A stretch of 9,648 nucleotides of DNA from LH-M37 sp032251315. GTDB lineage: Bacteria; Pseudomonadota; Gammaproteobacteria; SZUA-229. The notes below the pieces were generated by a model. It did no database searches. It was given only the letters and a program-made list of their open reading frames with translations, and was not told where the DNA came from. This document shows, one piece after another, positions 1 through 6,203 of this stretch. Position numbers and translations under genes: made by a program. Positions within the stretch are counted from its first letter, which is position 1. Each line of letters begins with the position of its first letter. The stretch is from assembly GCA_032251315.1 (NCBI GenBank), contig JAVVEE010000085.1, forward strand, positions 1 to 9,648, read 5' to 3'.

Positions 1-72
1 GCTGCCGAGCGTACACGGATGTATTCTCAGCGCGTCTTGATTGAAGGGTATCCTTTCCATGTAACTCAATAG
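1..72 (+). CDS. Possible C-terminal end of a gene cut by the window edge
   Basis: Frame 1 is open from the first base to a TAG at 70-72, giving 23 residues that end in GYPFHVTQ. It would converge on cysG, whose stop lies 10 bases further on, a common arrangement. I do not recognise the tail. The opposite strand also has a short open frame (ATG at 58-60, beginning MERIPFNQ) that runs off the edge, without a convincing ribosome binding site. The length is too short to decide between them, so this is a tentative call. Confidence 0.3.
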   Translation, partial: AAERTRMYSQRVLIEGYPFHVTQ

Positions 73-82
73 TAATTTCAAC

Positions 83-1510
83 CTAACCTTTATAGGCAAA
101 CACGCTGTCTTCATCTTCGCTGTGATGCTCTTTCACCCATTTCAGCTTGTCGTGCAAATTGACGACATCACCGACAATAATCAGCGTCGGCGGCTTGATG
201 TCACGGCTCTTGATGGTGTCTAGCAAAGTATCCAGCGTGGCGATATAAACACGCTGCTGCGGGGTTGTGCCCTGCTCGACCAGCGCGACCGGGGTGGTGC
301 CCGGCAGGCCATGCGCCACCATCTCTTTGCACAGGGTCGGCGCGCCGTGCAGCCCCATGTAAAATACCACGGTCTGATTGGGATGCGCCAGCGCTTTCCA
401 GTTGAGATCCACTGAGCCATCTTTCAAATGACCGGTGACAAATACACAGGACTGGGCGTAATCACGATGAGTTAAGGGGATACCCGCATAAGAGGCGCAA
501 CCGCTGGCGGCGGTAATACCGGGCACAATCTGAAAGGCCACGCCTTCCTGTGCCAGCAGTTCGATCTCTTCGCCGCCGCGACCGAAGATGAAGGGGTCGC
601 CACCTTTTAAACGCAGCACCCGTTTACCCTCTTTCGCCAGACGCACCAGCAACTGGTTAATGTTTTCCTGCTGCATGATGTGCTTGTCACGCTCTTTGCC
701 GACATACACAATCTCGGCGTCACGGCGCACCATTTCCATAATCGCAGGTGACACCAGCCGGTCGTATACCACCACATCGGCCTGCTGCATTAAACGCAGT
801 GCACGAAACGTCAACAGATCGGGATCACCGGGACCGGCACCGACCAGAAACACTTCACCGGGCAATTCAGGCTGCGCGGATTTTTCGGCAATGGCTTTAT
901 CCAGCAAGGCTCCGGCTTCATCTTCGTGGCCGGTAAAAACCAGCTCCGCAACCCGCCCTTCCAGAATGCTTTCCCAGAAACTACGCCGGGCTTCGGTATT
1001 GGGAAATGCCGCTTTGACTTTATCCCTGAATTTTTCAGCCAGCGCACCCAGCCTGCCATAAGCGGCGGGAATCGTACCTTCCAGTTTAGTGCGAATCAGT
1101 CGCGCCAGTACGGGTGAAACCCCGCCCGTTGAAATGGCAATCTGTACCGGTGAGCGGTCAATCATTGAGGGCATGATAAAACTGCACAGAGCCGGATTAT
1201 CTACGACGTTCACCGGCAGTTTTTTCTCATGCGCCAGCGCTGAAACCTGCTGATTAACTTCACGCTGATTGGTCGCGGCGATGACGATAACGCTGTCATC
1301 CATATCTTCGGCCGAAAAGGTTTTGGCTTTATGCTGAATCTTGCCTGTTGCAGCCAGCTCGCTCAGCTCAGCACACAGTTCCGGCGAAACCACAGTGACA
1401 TCGCCTTCCGCTTTTCGCAGCAGCGCGACTTTACGCGCAGCGATTGAACCACCGCCCACCACCAGGCAGGGACGTTGTTTTATCTGAACAAATATGGGCA
1501 GGTAATTCAT
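83..1510 (-). CDS. cysG: Siroheme synthase CysG (multifunctional)
   Basis: Converts uroporphyrinogen III to siroheme, the cofactor of sulfite and nitrite reductases, by SAM-dependent methylation, NAD-dependent dehydrogenation and iron insertion. The 475 residues match full-length gammaproteobacterial CysG. Residues 1 to about 210 form the dehydrogenase/ferrochelatase half, with a Rossmann GGGSIAARK motif near 19-27 and Asp104 (in NVVDNP), the known catalytic aspartate. Residues about 217-465 form the uroporphyrinogen methyltransferase half, with VGAGPGDPD (223-231), VVYDRLVS (Asp250), VGKERD (Lys272), LKGGDPFIFGRGGEE (301-315), PGITAASGC and VFYMGL. The residue matching phosphoserine 128 of the enterobacterial enzyme is Thr here (STGG). 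The ATG at 1508-1510 has a GGAGAG site just upstream. It lies 34 bases after grxC and is probably cotranscribed with it. Confidence 0.97.
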   Translation of the reverse strand: MNYLPIFVQIKQRPCLVVGGGSIAARKVALLRKAEGDVTVVSPELCAELSELAATGKIQHKAKTFSAEDMDDSVIVIAATNQREVNQQVSALAHEKKLPVNVVDNPALCSFIMPSMIDRSPVQIAISTGGVSPVLARLIRTKLEGTIPAAYGRLGALAEKFRDKVKAAFPNTEARRSFWESILEGRVAELVFTGHEDEAGALLDKAIAEKSAQPELPGEVFLVGAGPGDPDLLTFRALRLMQQADVVVYDRLVSPAIMEMVRRDAEIVYVGKERDKHIMQQENINQLLVRLAKEGKRVLRLKGGDPFIFGRGGEEIELLAQEGVAFQIVPGITAASGCASYAGIPLTHRDYAQSCVFVTGHLKDGSVDLNWKALAHPNQTVVFYMGLHGAPTLCKEMVAHGLPGTTPVALVEQGTTPQQRVYIATLDTLLDTIKSRDIKPPTLIIVGDVVNLHDKLKWVKEHHSEDEDSVFAYKG

Positions 1511-1522
1511 TAATCTCTCCGC

Positions 1523-1544
1523 GTTTTAATCGTCTGATTAAAAC
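1523..1544 (-). other. Perfect intercistronic hairpin between grxC and cysG
   Basis: GTTTTAATC (1523-1531), a four-base loop, then GATTAAAAC (1536-1544) form a perfect 9-bp stem. It starts immediately after the grxC stop codon and ends just before the cysG ribosome binding site (CTCTCC on the + strand at 1515-1520). No T-run follows in the direction of transcription and the stem is AT-rich, so it is not a typical terminator. It could be an mRNA stability or processing element, or a weak attenuator. The palindrome is seen directly; the role is inferred. Confidence 0.6.
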
Positions 1545-1808
1545 TTATTTCGATTCAAGCAGGGCTTTTAATTCACCTGTTTGATTGATAGCTGAAAGAT
1601 CATCAAAGCCACCGACGTGGTAATCACCAATGTATATTTGCGGCACTGTACGACGACCGGTAATTTCTACCATGTGCTCAAACTGGGAAGGATCTTCGTC
1701 GACCTTAATAAGTTTATATTCAATGTCTTTACTCTTGAACAGCCTTTCCGCCGCCACACAAAAGCCACAAAATTTGCTTGAATAAATTATAATTTCTGGT
1801 TGAGCCAT
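1545..1808 (-). CDS. grxC: Glutaredoxin 3 (GrxC type)
   Basis: A small cytoplasmic dithiol oxidoreductase that uses glutathione to reduce protein and mixed disulfides. The 87 residues match the usual glutaredoxin length. The active site is C14-G-F-C17 (in KFCGFCVAA), instead of the common CPYC. The glutathione-binding features are present: TVPQIYIG with cis-Pro56, and the GGFDD turn at 66-70. The ATG start has only a weak upstream purine stretch (TGGAAA). It is followed by the 22-bp hairpin and then cysG in the same direction, so the two are probably one transcript. In some gammaproteobacteria grxC lies next to secB; that is not the case on either side here. Confidence 0.93.
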   Translation of the reverse strand: MAQPEIIIYSSKFCGFCVAAERLFKSKDIEYKLIKVDEDPSQFEHMVEITGRRTVPQIYIGDYHVGGFDDLSAINQTGELKALLESK

Positions 1809-1849
1809 ATTTGTTTCCAGTAAGTATGTATATTAATTAAACTTGAACA

Positions 1850-1890
1850 GGTCGCCGGGAAATTTAGTACCACAACAATCACCAGCGACC
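1850..1890. repeat. Imperfect inverted repeat upstream of grxC
   Basis: GGTCGCCGG (1850-1858) and CCAGCGACC (1882-1890) pair at 8 of 9 positions around a 23-base spacer. There is no T-run directly after it on the - strand, so a terminator for the DUF302 gene is possible but weak. It lies in the 131-base gap between the DUF302 gene and grxC. Confidence 0.35.
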
Positions 1891-1910
1891 CTGCCGTTAT
1901 GAGTGATCGG

Positions 1911-1946
1911 CTTATAAGTGATGCTTATAATCAATCGACTTATAAG
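1911..1946. repeat. Three spaced CTTATAA(G) elements overlapping the end of the DUF302 gene
   Basis: CTTATAAG occurs at 1911-1918 and 1939-1946, with CTTATAA at 1924-1930; starts are 13 and 15 bases apart. Two copies are perfect 8-bp palindromes, and each copy is followed by a similar GAT/CAATC-like segment, which suggests degenerate tandem copies. The last copy overlaps the stop codon of the DUF302 gene. The array lies about 100-140 bases upstream of the grxC start and could be a binding-site cluster or simply AT-rich promoter DNA. Confidence 0.45.
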
Positions 1947-1953
1947 CGATCAA
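1924..1953 (-). promoter_or_regulatory. Candidate promoter for grxC-cysG
   Basis: On the - strand, TTGATC (1948-1953) and TATAAG (1924-1929) are separated by 18 bases, a fair sigma-70 type match. It would leave a leader of roughly 110 bases before grxC. The elements overlap the CTTATAAG repeats, so they may reflect the repeat and not a promoter. Confidence 0.3.
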
Positions 1954-2326
1954 TCACGGTTTTCAGTTTTTCGCGAACTTCAGTGGCAATGGCACCCAGA
2001 GCAGGATTCTCAATCGCCATCATCGAGGCCATCGGATCAACTGCGGCCACCTCGGTCTTGCCATCCTTCGTCTCCTGAACAATGACATTACACGGCAGCA
2101 TGGTGCCGATTTTGTCTTCGGCGCTTAATGCCTTATGCGCATAGCCGGGGTTACAGGCGCCCAGTATGGTGTAACGCTGGAAATCCACATCCAGCTTCTT
2201 TTTCAATGTGCCGGCGACATCAATGGTAGTGAGTACACCAAAGCCCTCTTCACTCAGCAGACCGGTAACACGCTCAATCGCATCATCAAAGGAATCATCA
2301 ACAATTTTTGAGAAATAGTAAGACAT
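1940..2326 (-). CDS. DUF302 domain protein
   Basis: A 128-residue protein of the DUF302 family, small proteins of unknown biochemical function that are often found near thiol, sulfur or metal genes. The family pattern is visible: an N-terminal segment with FDDAIERVTGLLSEEGFGV (13-31), then VDFQRYTILGACNPGYA (47-63), MLPCNVIVQE (76-85) and VDPMASM near 97. Two cysteines, Cys58 and Cys79, sit in the conserved blocks and could bind metal or form a disulfide. No signal peptide or membrane segment is seen. I chose the ATG at 2324-2326 because GGAG lies 7 bases upstream; the in-frame ATG at 2336-2338 has no such site. It has its own promoter candidate and may be transcribed apart from the ATPase gene upstream. 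Confidence 0.88.
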   Translation of the reverse strand: MSYYFSKIVDDSFDDAIERVTGLLSEEGFGVLTTIDVAGTLKKKLDVDFQRYTILGACNPGYAHKALSAEDKIGTMLPCNVIVQETKDGKTEVAAVDPMASMMAIENPALGAIATEVREKLKTVIDRL

Positions 2327-2354
2327 AATCAACTCCATATTAACTTGGAGCTGA

Positions 2355-2360
2355 ATTATA
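2355..2360 (-). promoter_or_regulatory. Candidate -10 element for the DUF302 gene
   Basis: A perfect TATAAT is read on the - strand, about 29 bases upstream of the chosen ATG. The -35 region is T-rich without a good TTGACA match, so this may be a weak or activated promoter. It lies in the 95-base gap after the secretion ATPase gene. Confidence 0.45.
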
Positions 2361-2421
2361 ACCTTTTGCTAATAAAGAAGAAATCAGGTTTTTTGTGTGC
2401 CTTTTATCTGATGACAGCCTC

Positions 2422-4203
2422 CTAGGCATCCAGTGGTGGTGGTGAGACTCGCATCACCTCTTCGATGGTGGTGACACCGCTCGCCACCTTGTTGGCACCA
2501 CTGAGGCGCATGGGGATAAGGCCATCTTTGAGCACCTGCTGGCGCAGGGCTCCGACATCACAGTTCACGGTGATAAGTTTTTTGGTCGCCTTGCTGAAGG
2601 TGAACATCTCGTAGATGCCGATACGCCCCTGATAACCCGTGTTGCGGCATTCCAGACAGCCTACCGGTTTTTGAGCGGTCTCGGGCTTTTTGGATTTCCA
2701 GGGCGCGACCAGCGTACACCAGACATCGTCATCGATTTCGACCGGCTGCTTGCAGTGCGGACACAGGGTTCGCACCAGCCGTTGCGCCATCACCCCAATC
2801 ACCGAAGACTGGATCAGGTAGGGCGCAACGCCGATATCCATCAGCCGGGTAATGGCCGAAGGCGCATCGTTGGTGTGCAGGGTGGACAGTACCAGATGCC
2901 CGGTGAGCGCAGCCTGAATGGCCATTTCAGCAGTTTCCATATCACGAATCTCGCCGATCATGATGATATCCGGATCCTGCCGCAGCAGGGTTTTGACCCC
3001 GCTGGAGAAATCCAGGTTGATGTTCTTCTGCACCTGCATCTGGTTAAAGGCGGGTTCGACCAGCTCGATCGGATCTTCGATGGTGCAAACGTTTACATCC
3101 GGCCTGGCCAGCTGCTTGAGCGACGAGTACAGGGTGGTGGTTTTACCCGAACCCGTCGGTCCGGTGACCAGAATGATGCCATTGGGCTGGTGGATCATGG
3201 CCTGCCATATTTCATCATCCTTGACGCTGAAACCCAGTTCCTGAAAATTACGCACCAGCACTTCGGGGTCAAAAATACGCATCACCAGCTTCTCGCCAAA
3301 AGCCGTAGGCATGGTGGACAGGCGCAGCTCGATCTCCTGCCCGTCCGGGTTGCGGGTTTTCATGCGGCCATCCTGAGGACGGCGCTTTTCGGCAACATCC
3401 ATGCGCCCCAGAATTTTAATACGACTGGATACCGCCGCCATCACCGGCGTCGGAATCTGATAAACCTCGTGCAGCACGCCATCAATGCGGAAACGCACAA
3501 TACTCATTTCACGGCGCGGCTCCAGATGGATATCACTGGCGCGCTGGTCATAGGCATATTGCAGCAACCAGTCCACAATATTGACCACGTGCTGATCATT
3601 CGCGTCCAGCTTGCCGACGCGCCCCAGCTCCATGAGCGATTCGAGATTTTGTAGATTGCCCGGCCCCGGCTGCATGTCATTCTGTGCGCCAAACACCGAT
3701 TTCGATACGGTATAAAACTCCATCCGATAACGGCGAATCTCTTCCGGGCTGGCTATCACCCGCTTGAACTCTTTGTTCTGCAACCGGCTGAGTTCGCTTT
3801 CCCAGTCACGATCGAAAGGCTGAGCGGTGGCCACCGTGATGGAGTGCGGCTCCACCTTGACCACCAGCACATTAAAACGCTCCGCATAGGCAAAGGACAT
3901 CACCCCGGTGACTCCGGAGACATCTACGCTCAGGGGATCGATTCTTAAATAGGGCAGTCCTACACGTTCGGCGAACCACTCGGTTAAGGTGTCCAATGTC
4001 AGATGGCGCGGTTTTTTCTCATCCGCCCAATTACGTTCGGCGATGATTTCCAGCGGATGCTTGTCCTTGAATGCCTTTCCTTCTGCCAGCATACGCAACA
4101 TGTGTGCGTTATCGGCTGTCACCATTCCATCCTGTTCCAGCCAGGTCAGAACTTCGTGTACATGCAGCTTGCGATTCATTGTATTTTTTACCACGGCATT
4201 CAT
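2422..4203 (-). CDS. GspE/PilB-family secretion ATPase (orphan)
   Basis: A hexameric traffic ATPase of the type that powers type II secretion or type IV pilus assembly at the inner membrane. The 593 residues contain an N-terminal region (about 1-170) resembling the N-terminal domains of GspE/PilB, then ASDIHLEP (222-229), Walker A GPTGSGKTTTL (348-358), the Asp box TIEDPIE (374-380), Walker B DIIMIGEIRD with catalytic Glu418, the His box TGHLVLSTLHTNDA (434-447), and a zinc tetracysteine module C481-x2-C484 and C516-x2-C519. All catalytic parts look intact. No secretin, pseudopilin or platform (GspF/PilC) gene lies in the window, so its partners must be elsewhere or its role differs. The ATG at 4201-4203 has a modest AGGG site 10 bases upstream. 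It follows the acylphosphatase gene by 19 bases, so the two probably share a transcript. Confidence 0.93.
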   Translation of the reverse strand: MNAVVKNTMNRKLHVHEVLTWLEQDGMVTADNAHMLRMLAEGKAFKDKHPLEIIAERNWADEKKPRHLTLDTLTEWFAERVGLPYLRIDPLSVDVSGVTGVMSFAYAERFNVLVVKVEPHSITVATAQPFDRDWESELSRLQNKEFKRVIASPEEIRRYRMEFYTVSKSVFGAQNDMQPGPGNLQNLESLMELGRVGKLDANDQHVVNIVDWLLQYAYDQRASDIHLEPRREMSIVRFRIDGVLHEVYQIPTPVMAAVSSRIKILGRMDVAEKRRPQDGRMKTRNPDGQEIELRLSTMPTAFGEKLVMRIFDPEVLVRNFQELGFSVKDDEIWQAMIHQPNGIILVTGPTGSGKTTTLYSSLKQLARPDVNVCTIEDPIELVEPAFNQMQVQKNINLDFSSGVKTLLRQDPDIIMIGEIRDMETAEMAIQAALTGHLVLSTLHTNDAPSAITRLMDIGVAPYLIQSSVIGVMAQRLVRTLCPHCKQPVEIDDDVWCTLVAPWKSKKPETAQKPVGCLECRNTGYQGRIGIYEMFTFSKATKKLITVNCDVGALRQQVLKDGLIPMRLSGANKVASGVTTIEEVMRVSPPPLDA

Positions 4204-4222
4204 AATATTCGCCCTGTGATGG

Positions 4223-4507
4223 TCACAGTGATGAGGTTGGTCTTATTTCAAAAACACCGGGAAGCGTTTTCGGCGTTTCTTTCATTGACTCTATATTAGA
4301 CACTTTTGCCAATTCCGGGCCTATTTCCAGCCATTTTTCCAAATCACTGAGACCGGCCTCGTCACCACAGGCCAGCAACTCGACCCGACCATCGCGCAAA
4401 TTTCGCACCCAGCCGCGCAAGCCAAGGCCATTCGCCTGTTGCTGTGCACTGCTGCGGTAAAAAACGCCCTGCACCTGCCCGGAAATCAAATAGCGTTTGC
4501 ATAACAT
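4223..4507 (-). CDS. Acylphosphatase
   Basis: A small cytoplasmic enzyme that hydrolyses acyl phosphates such as carbamoyl phosphate and 1,3-bisphosphoglycerate. From the ATG at 4505-4507 it has 94 residues, the usual family size. The signature is clear: ISGQVQGVFYR with phosphate-binding Arg18, then LRGWVRNLRDGRVE with catalytic Asn36. The C-terminal strand ends PGVFEIRPT. Another in-frame ATG at 4520-4522 would add five residues (MGLWL); I prefer the inner one because it fits the family and has a G-rich stretch upstream. It is the first gene after the terminator that ends the lipoprotein unit, and precedes the ATPase gene by 19 bases. A metabolic link with that ATPase is not evident. Confidence 0.92.
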   Translation of the reverse strand: MLCKRYLISGQVQGVFYRSSAQQQANGLGLRGWVRNLRDGRVELLACGDEAGLSDLEKWLEIGPELAKVSNIESMKETPKTLPGVFEIRPTSSL

Positions 4508-4611
4508 CAACCACAACCCCATAAACAGCTGACCAATAAACAGTCGATAATTCCTTAAGCGGACAAAGCATTTTCCATTTAATAATTTCAGTGACCGATA
4601 TATTCAGGTCG

Positions 4612-4640
4612 AAAAAAAGGCTCGCAAGCGAGCCTTTTTT
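4612..4640 (-). terminator. Rho-independent terminator after the LysM lipoprotein gene
   Basis: A perfect stem GGCTCG / CGAGCC (4619-4624 and 4629-4634) with a four-base loop is flanked by seven A and six T. It is symmetrical, so it could work in either direction, but the gene that ends next to it is the LysM lipoprotein on the - strand (stop at 4665). Confidence 0.9.
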
Positions 4641-4664
4641 CAATCTTACCTGCCCAGACTCAAA

Positions 4665-5324
4665 TTAACGAGCCAGATAATCAAGGTCAGATTGCTCTAC
4701 ATCACCCACTGACCATGCACCACGTGTTTTTGCATGATTAACGGCTGCATCAATCTGTGATGCTGACGCGTTTTGATCAATATCAAACATCTGGCCAGGA
4801 TAAATCAGGTCTGCATCTTTGATTTTGTTACGGTTGTTTTTATAAATGAGTGGCCACTGGTAAGAGTTGCCATAAACCTGCTCTTTGCCTGAAATGTTCC
4901 ACAGGTTATCACCGCCTACAACAGAGTAGCTGGTTACACCTGCCGCTGCACCTGTTTGCTTATCTTCAGACATGTCTGACTCAGCACCGGCTAATGCAGC
5001 TTTATCAGCTTCGCTCATGGACTCTGCAAGTTTTGCTTGTGCTATCGCATTCTCAGCCTGTCTTCTGGCTTTATCGGCTAAAGCTTTAGCTTCGTCTTCG
5101 TTGCCTGCTGCCAGTGCTGCTTCAGCTGAGTCAATAATGCCTTGAGTCGGTTTCCATTCAAAACCCAGAGCCTTGGCTTCTGCATTGGCTGACTTGGCAG
5201 CCGCAATGGATTCAGCAGCAGTGGGCCCTGTTTCACCGGTAGTTGCGCAACCTGTCATCAGACCCAGGCTTAGAAGGGCTGCAAAAAGCAGTCGTGTTGT
5301 TGTTTGTATGGCTGTTGTTCGCAT
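4665..5324 (-). CDS. Lipoprotein with DUF4398-like helical region and C-terminal LysM domain
   Basis: Likely an envelope lipoprotein that binds peptidoglycan. The 219 residues start with a lipoprotein signal peptide: basic N-terminus, hydrophobic LLFAALLSLGL, and a lipobox LMTGC that places the lipidated Cys at 26. Residues about 35-100 are Ala/Glu/Lys-rich helices resembling DUF4398 (SAEAALAAGNEDEAKALADK). A loose linker (about 101-130) leads to one LysM domain at about 131-183, with YSVVGGDNLWNIS and ADLIYPGQMFDI. A charged tail follows. GGAG lies 9 bases before the ATG. The first 100 codons and the leader are a copy of those of the gene upstream. The duplicated part starts just inside that gene's promoter, so this copy has no obvious promoter of its own. 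Exact role unknown. Confidence 0.88.
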   Translation of the reverse strand: MRTTAIQTTTRLLFAALLSLGLMTGCATTGETGPTAAESIAAAKSANAEAKALGFEWKPTQGIIDSAEAALAAGNEDEAKALADKARRQAENAIAQAKLAESMSEADKAALAGAESDMSEDKQTGAAAGVTSYSVVGGDNLWNISGKEQVYGNSYQWPLIYKNNRNKIKDADLIYPGQMFDIDQNASASQIDAAVNHAKTRGAWSVGDVEQSDLDYLAR

Positions 5325-5726
5325 AATGTAATACTCCAGTATAAAAAGTAATTGTTATTGTTGGTCTCAATTGGCTTTTGCAAGCATTCCTTGCGCTATC
5401 GCATTCTCAGCCTGTTTTCTGGCTTTATCGGCTAAAGTTTTAGCTTCTGTTTCGCCGCCTGCTGCCAGTGCTGCTTCAGCCGAATTAATAATACCTTGAG
5501 TCGGTTTCCACTCAAAACCCAGAGCCTTGGCTTCTGCATTCGCTGACTTGGCAGCCACAATGGCTTCTGCAGCAGTGGCTTCTGTTTCGCCGGTAGTTGC
5601 GCAACCTGTCATCAGACCCAGACTTAAAAGGGCTGCAAAAAGCAGTCGCGTTGTTGTTTGCATGGCGGTCGTTCGCATAATGTAATACTCCAATGTAGTA
5701 ATTGTTATTATTCGTCTCAATTGGCT
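5025..5726 (-). repeat. Tandem direct duplication of about 350 bp (leader plus first 100 codons)
   Basis: Copy A spans about 5025-5376 and copy B about 5379-5726. Both contain the leader from AGCCAATTGAGAC, the GGAG site, the start codon and coding sequence up to the CTTGCA codons for residues 99-100. Beyond both ends the copies are unrelated. The proteins differ at 12 of the first 100 residues, and the leaders differ by a few substitutions and a small indel. The junction lies at about 5377-5378. Confidence 0.9.
5367..5678 (-). CDS. Short lipoprotein, truncated paralog lacking LysM
   Basis: A 103-residue lipoprotein with the same signal peptide and lipobox (Cys26) and the same Ala-rich DUF4398-like helical region as the LysM lipoprotein downstream, differing at 12 of the first 100 residues. 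It then ends with KAN and a stop. Its last codons and TGA come from the duplicated leader of the next gene: AGCCAATTGA occurs both here and just upstream of this gene's own start. Thus the frame ran into the leader when the segment was duplicated. I chose the ATG at 5676-5678, which has GGAG upstream and matches the paralog; a longer in-frame start at 5741 would read through the promoter. The predicted product is a lipid-anchored helical protein without a peptidoglycan-binding domain. Its intact frame suggests it is expressed, but its function is unknown. Confidence 0.8.
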   Translation of the reverse strand: MRTTAMQTTTRLLFAALLSLGLMTGCATTGETEATAAEAIVAAKSANAEAKALGFEWKPTQGIINSAEAALAAGGETEAKTLADKARKQAENAIAQGMLAKAN

Positions 5727-5730
5727 ACCG

Positions 5731-5759
5731 ATTATAGCCACAAAAATTTAAGAATGTAA
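5731..5759 (-). promoter_or_regulatory. Promoter of the lipoprotein pair
   Basis: On the - strand TTACAT (5754-5759) and a perfect TATAAT (5731-5736) are separated by 17 bases. The start point would fall near 5724, giving a leader of about 46 bases. This element is just outside the duplicated segment, so it occurs only once and likely serves both lipoprotein genes. Confidence 0.6.
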
Positions 5760-5852
5760 CCGTATACTGCAAACAGACACTAAATTTTACATTTAGCTTT
5801 TACCCCTGCGTCACTTCCAGTAAGCTTCTCTAGCCTAATTCAGGAGTTAATT

Positions 5853-6203
5853 ATGAGTTCAACACGTATTTATTTGAATCGCAACTGCTCAAAATGTCGC
5901 TCCAGCCTGCAACTGCTTGAAAGCAAGGGCATCAATGCGGACATTGTCGAATATTTGAGTGCGCCGCCCGGCGTGGACGAACTAAGGGAGATCCTGGATC
6001 TGCTCTCGCTCGAGCCCCGCAACCTGATGCGCCAGCAAGAAGCCCCGTATACAGCGCTGAATCTGGCTGATGAGAGCCTGAGCCGTGATGCGCTGATTCA
6101 GGCCATGGTCGAGCACCCGATTCTCATCGAACGCCCGATTGTTATTCACAACGGCAAAGCCACCATTGGCCGCCCCCCTGAAAAAATTCTGGATATACTT
6201 TAA
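5853..6203 (+). CDS. ArsC-family thioredoxin-fold reductase, YfgD-like
   Basis: A 116-residue protein of the ArsC (arsenate reductase, glutaredoxin-dependent) family. It most resembles the YfgD branch, with MVEHPILIERPIVI (86-99) and GKATIGRPPEKILDIL (101-116). Compared with plasmid R773 ArsC, Cys12 and the three anion-binding arginines are in register: Arg60, Arg94 and Arg107. His8, which helps activate Cys12, is Leu here. A second cysteine, Cys15, gives a CSKC motif. Arsenate reduction is therefore uncertain; a disulfide or glutathione redox role is as likely. AGGAG (5842-5846) precedes the ATG. Its TAA touches the wrbA ATG directly, so the genes form an operon. No ars regulator or arsenite pump is nearby. 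Confidence 0.88.
   Translation: MSSTRIYLNRNCSKCRSSLQLLESKGINADIVEYLSAPPGVDELREILDLLSLEPRNLMRQQEAPYTALNLADESLSRDALIQAMVEHPILIERPIVIHNGKATIGRPPEKILDIL

Noticed and set aside
588..1061. Open frame of 157 codons on the + strand
   Set aside because: Antisense to cysG, Ser/Arg-rich composition typical of a shadow frame.
2671..3654. Open frame of 327 codons on the + strand
   Set aside because: Antisense to the secretion ATPase, whose motifs are complete; the translation is rich in His, Arg and Gln with no recognisable domain. A mirror of codon bias.
4362..4643. Open frame of 93 codons on the - strand
   Set aside because: Overlaps the acylphosphatase gene in another frame and would start inside the terminator stem of the lipoprotein unit.
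5025..5726. Possible CRISPR or mobile-element origin of the direct repeats
   Set aside because: There are just two long adjacent copies without spacers, terminal inverted repeats or a transposase; a simple tandem duplication explains them.
5763..5768. TATACT on the + strand as a promoter for the arsC-like operon
   Set aside because: No reasonable -35 match lies at 16-18 bases upstream, and it adjoins the divergent lipoprotein promoter, so I could not support it.
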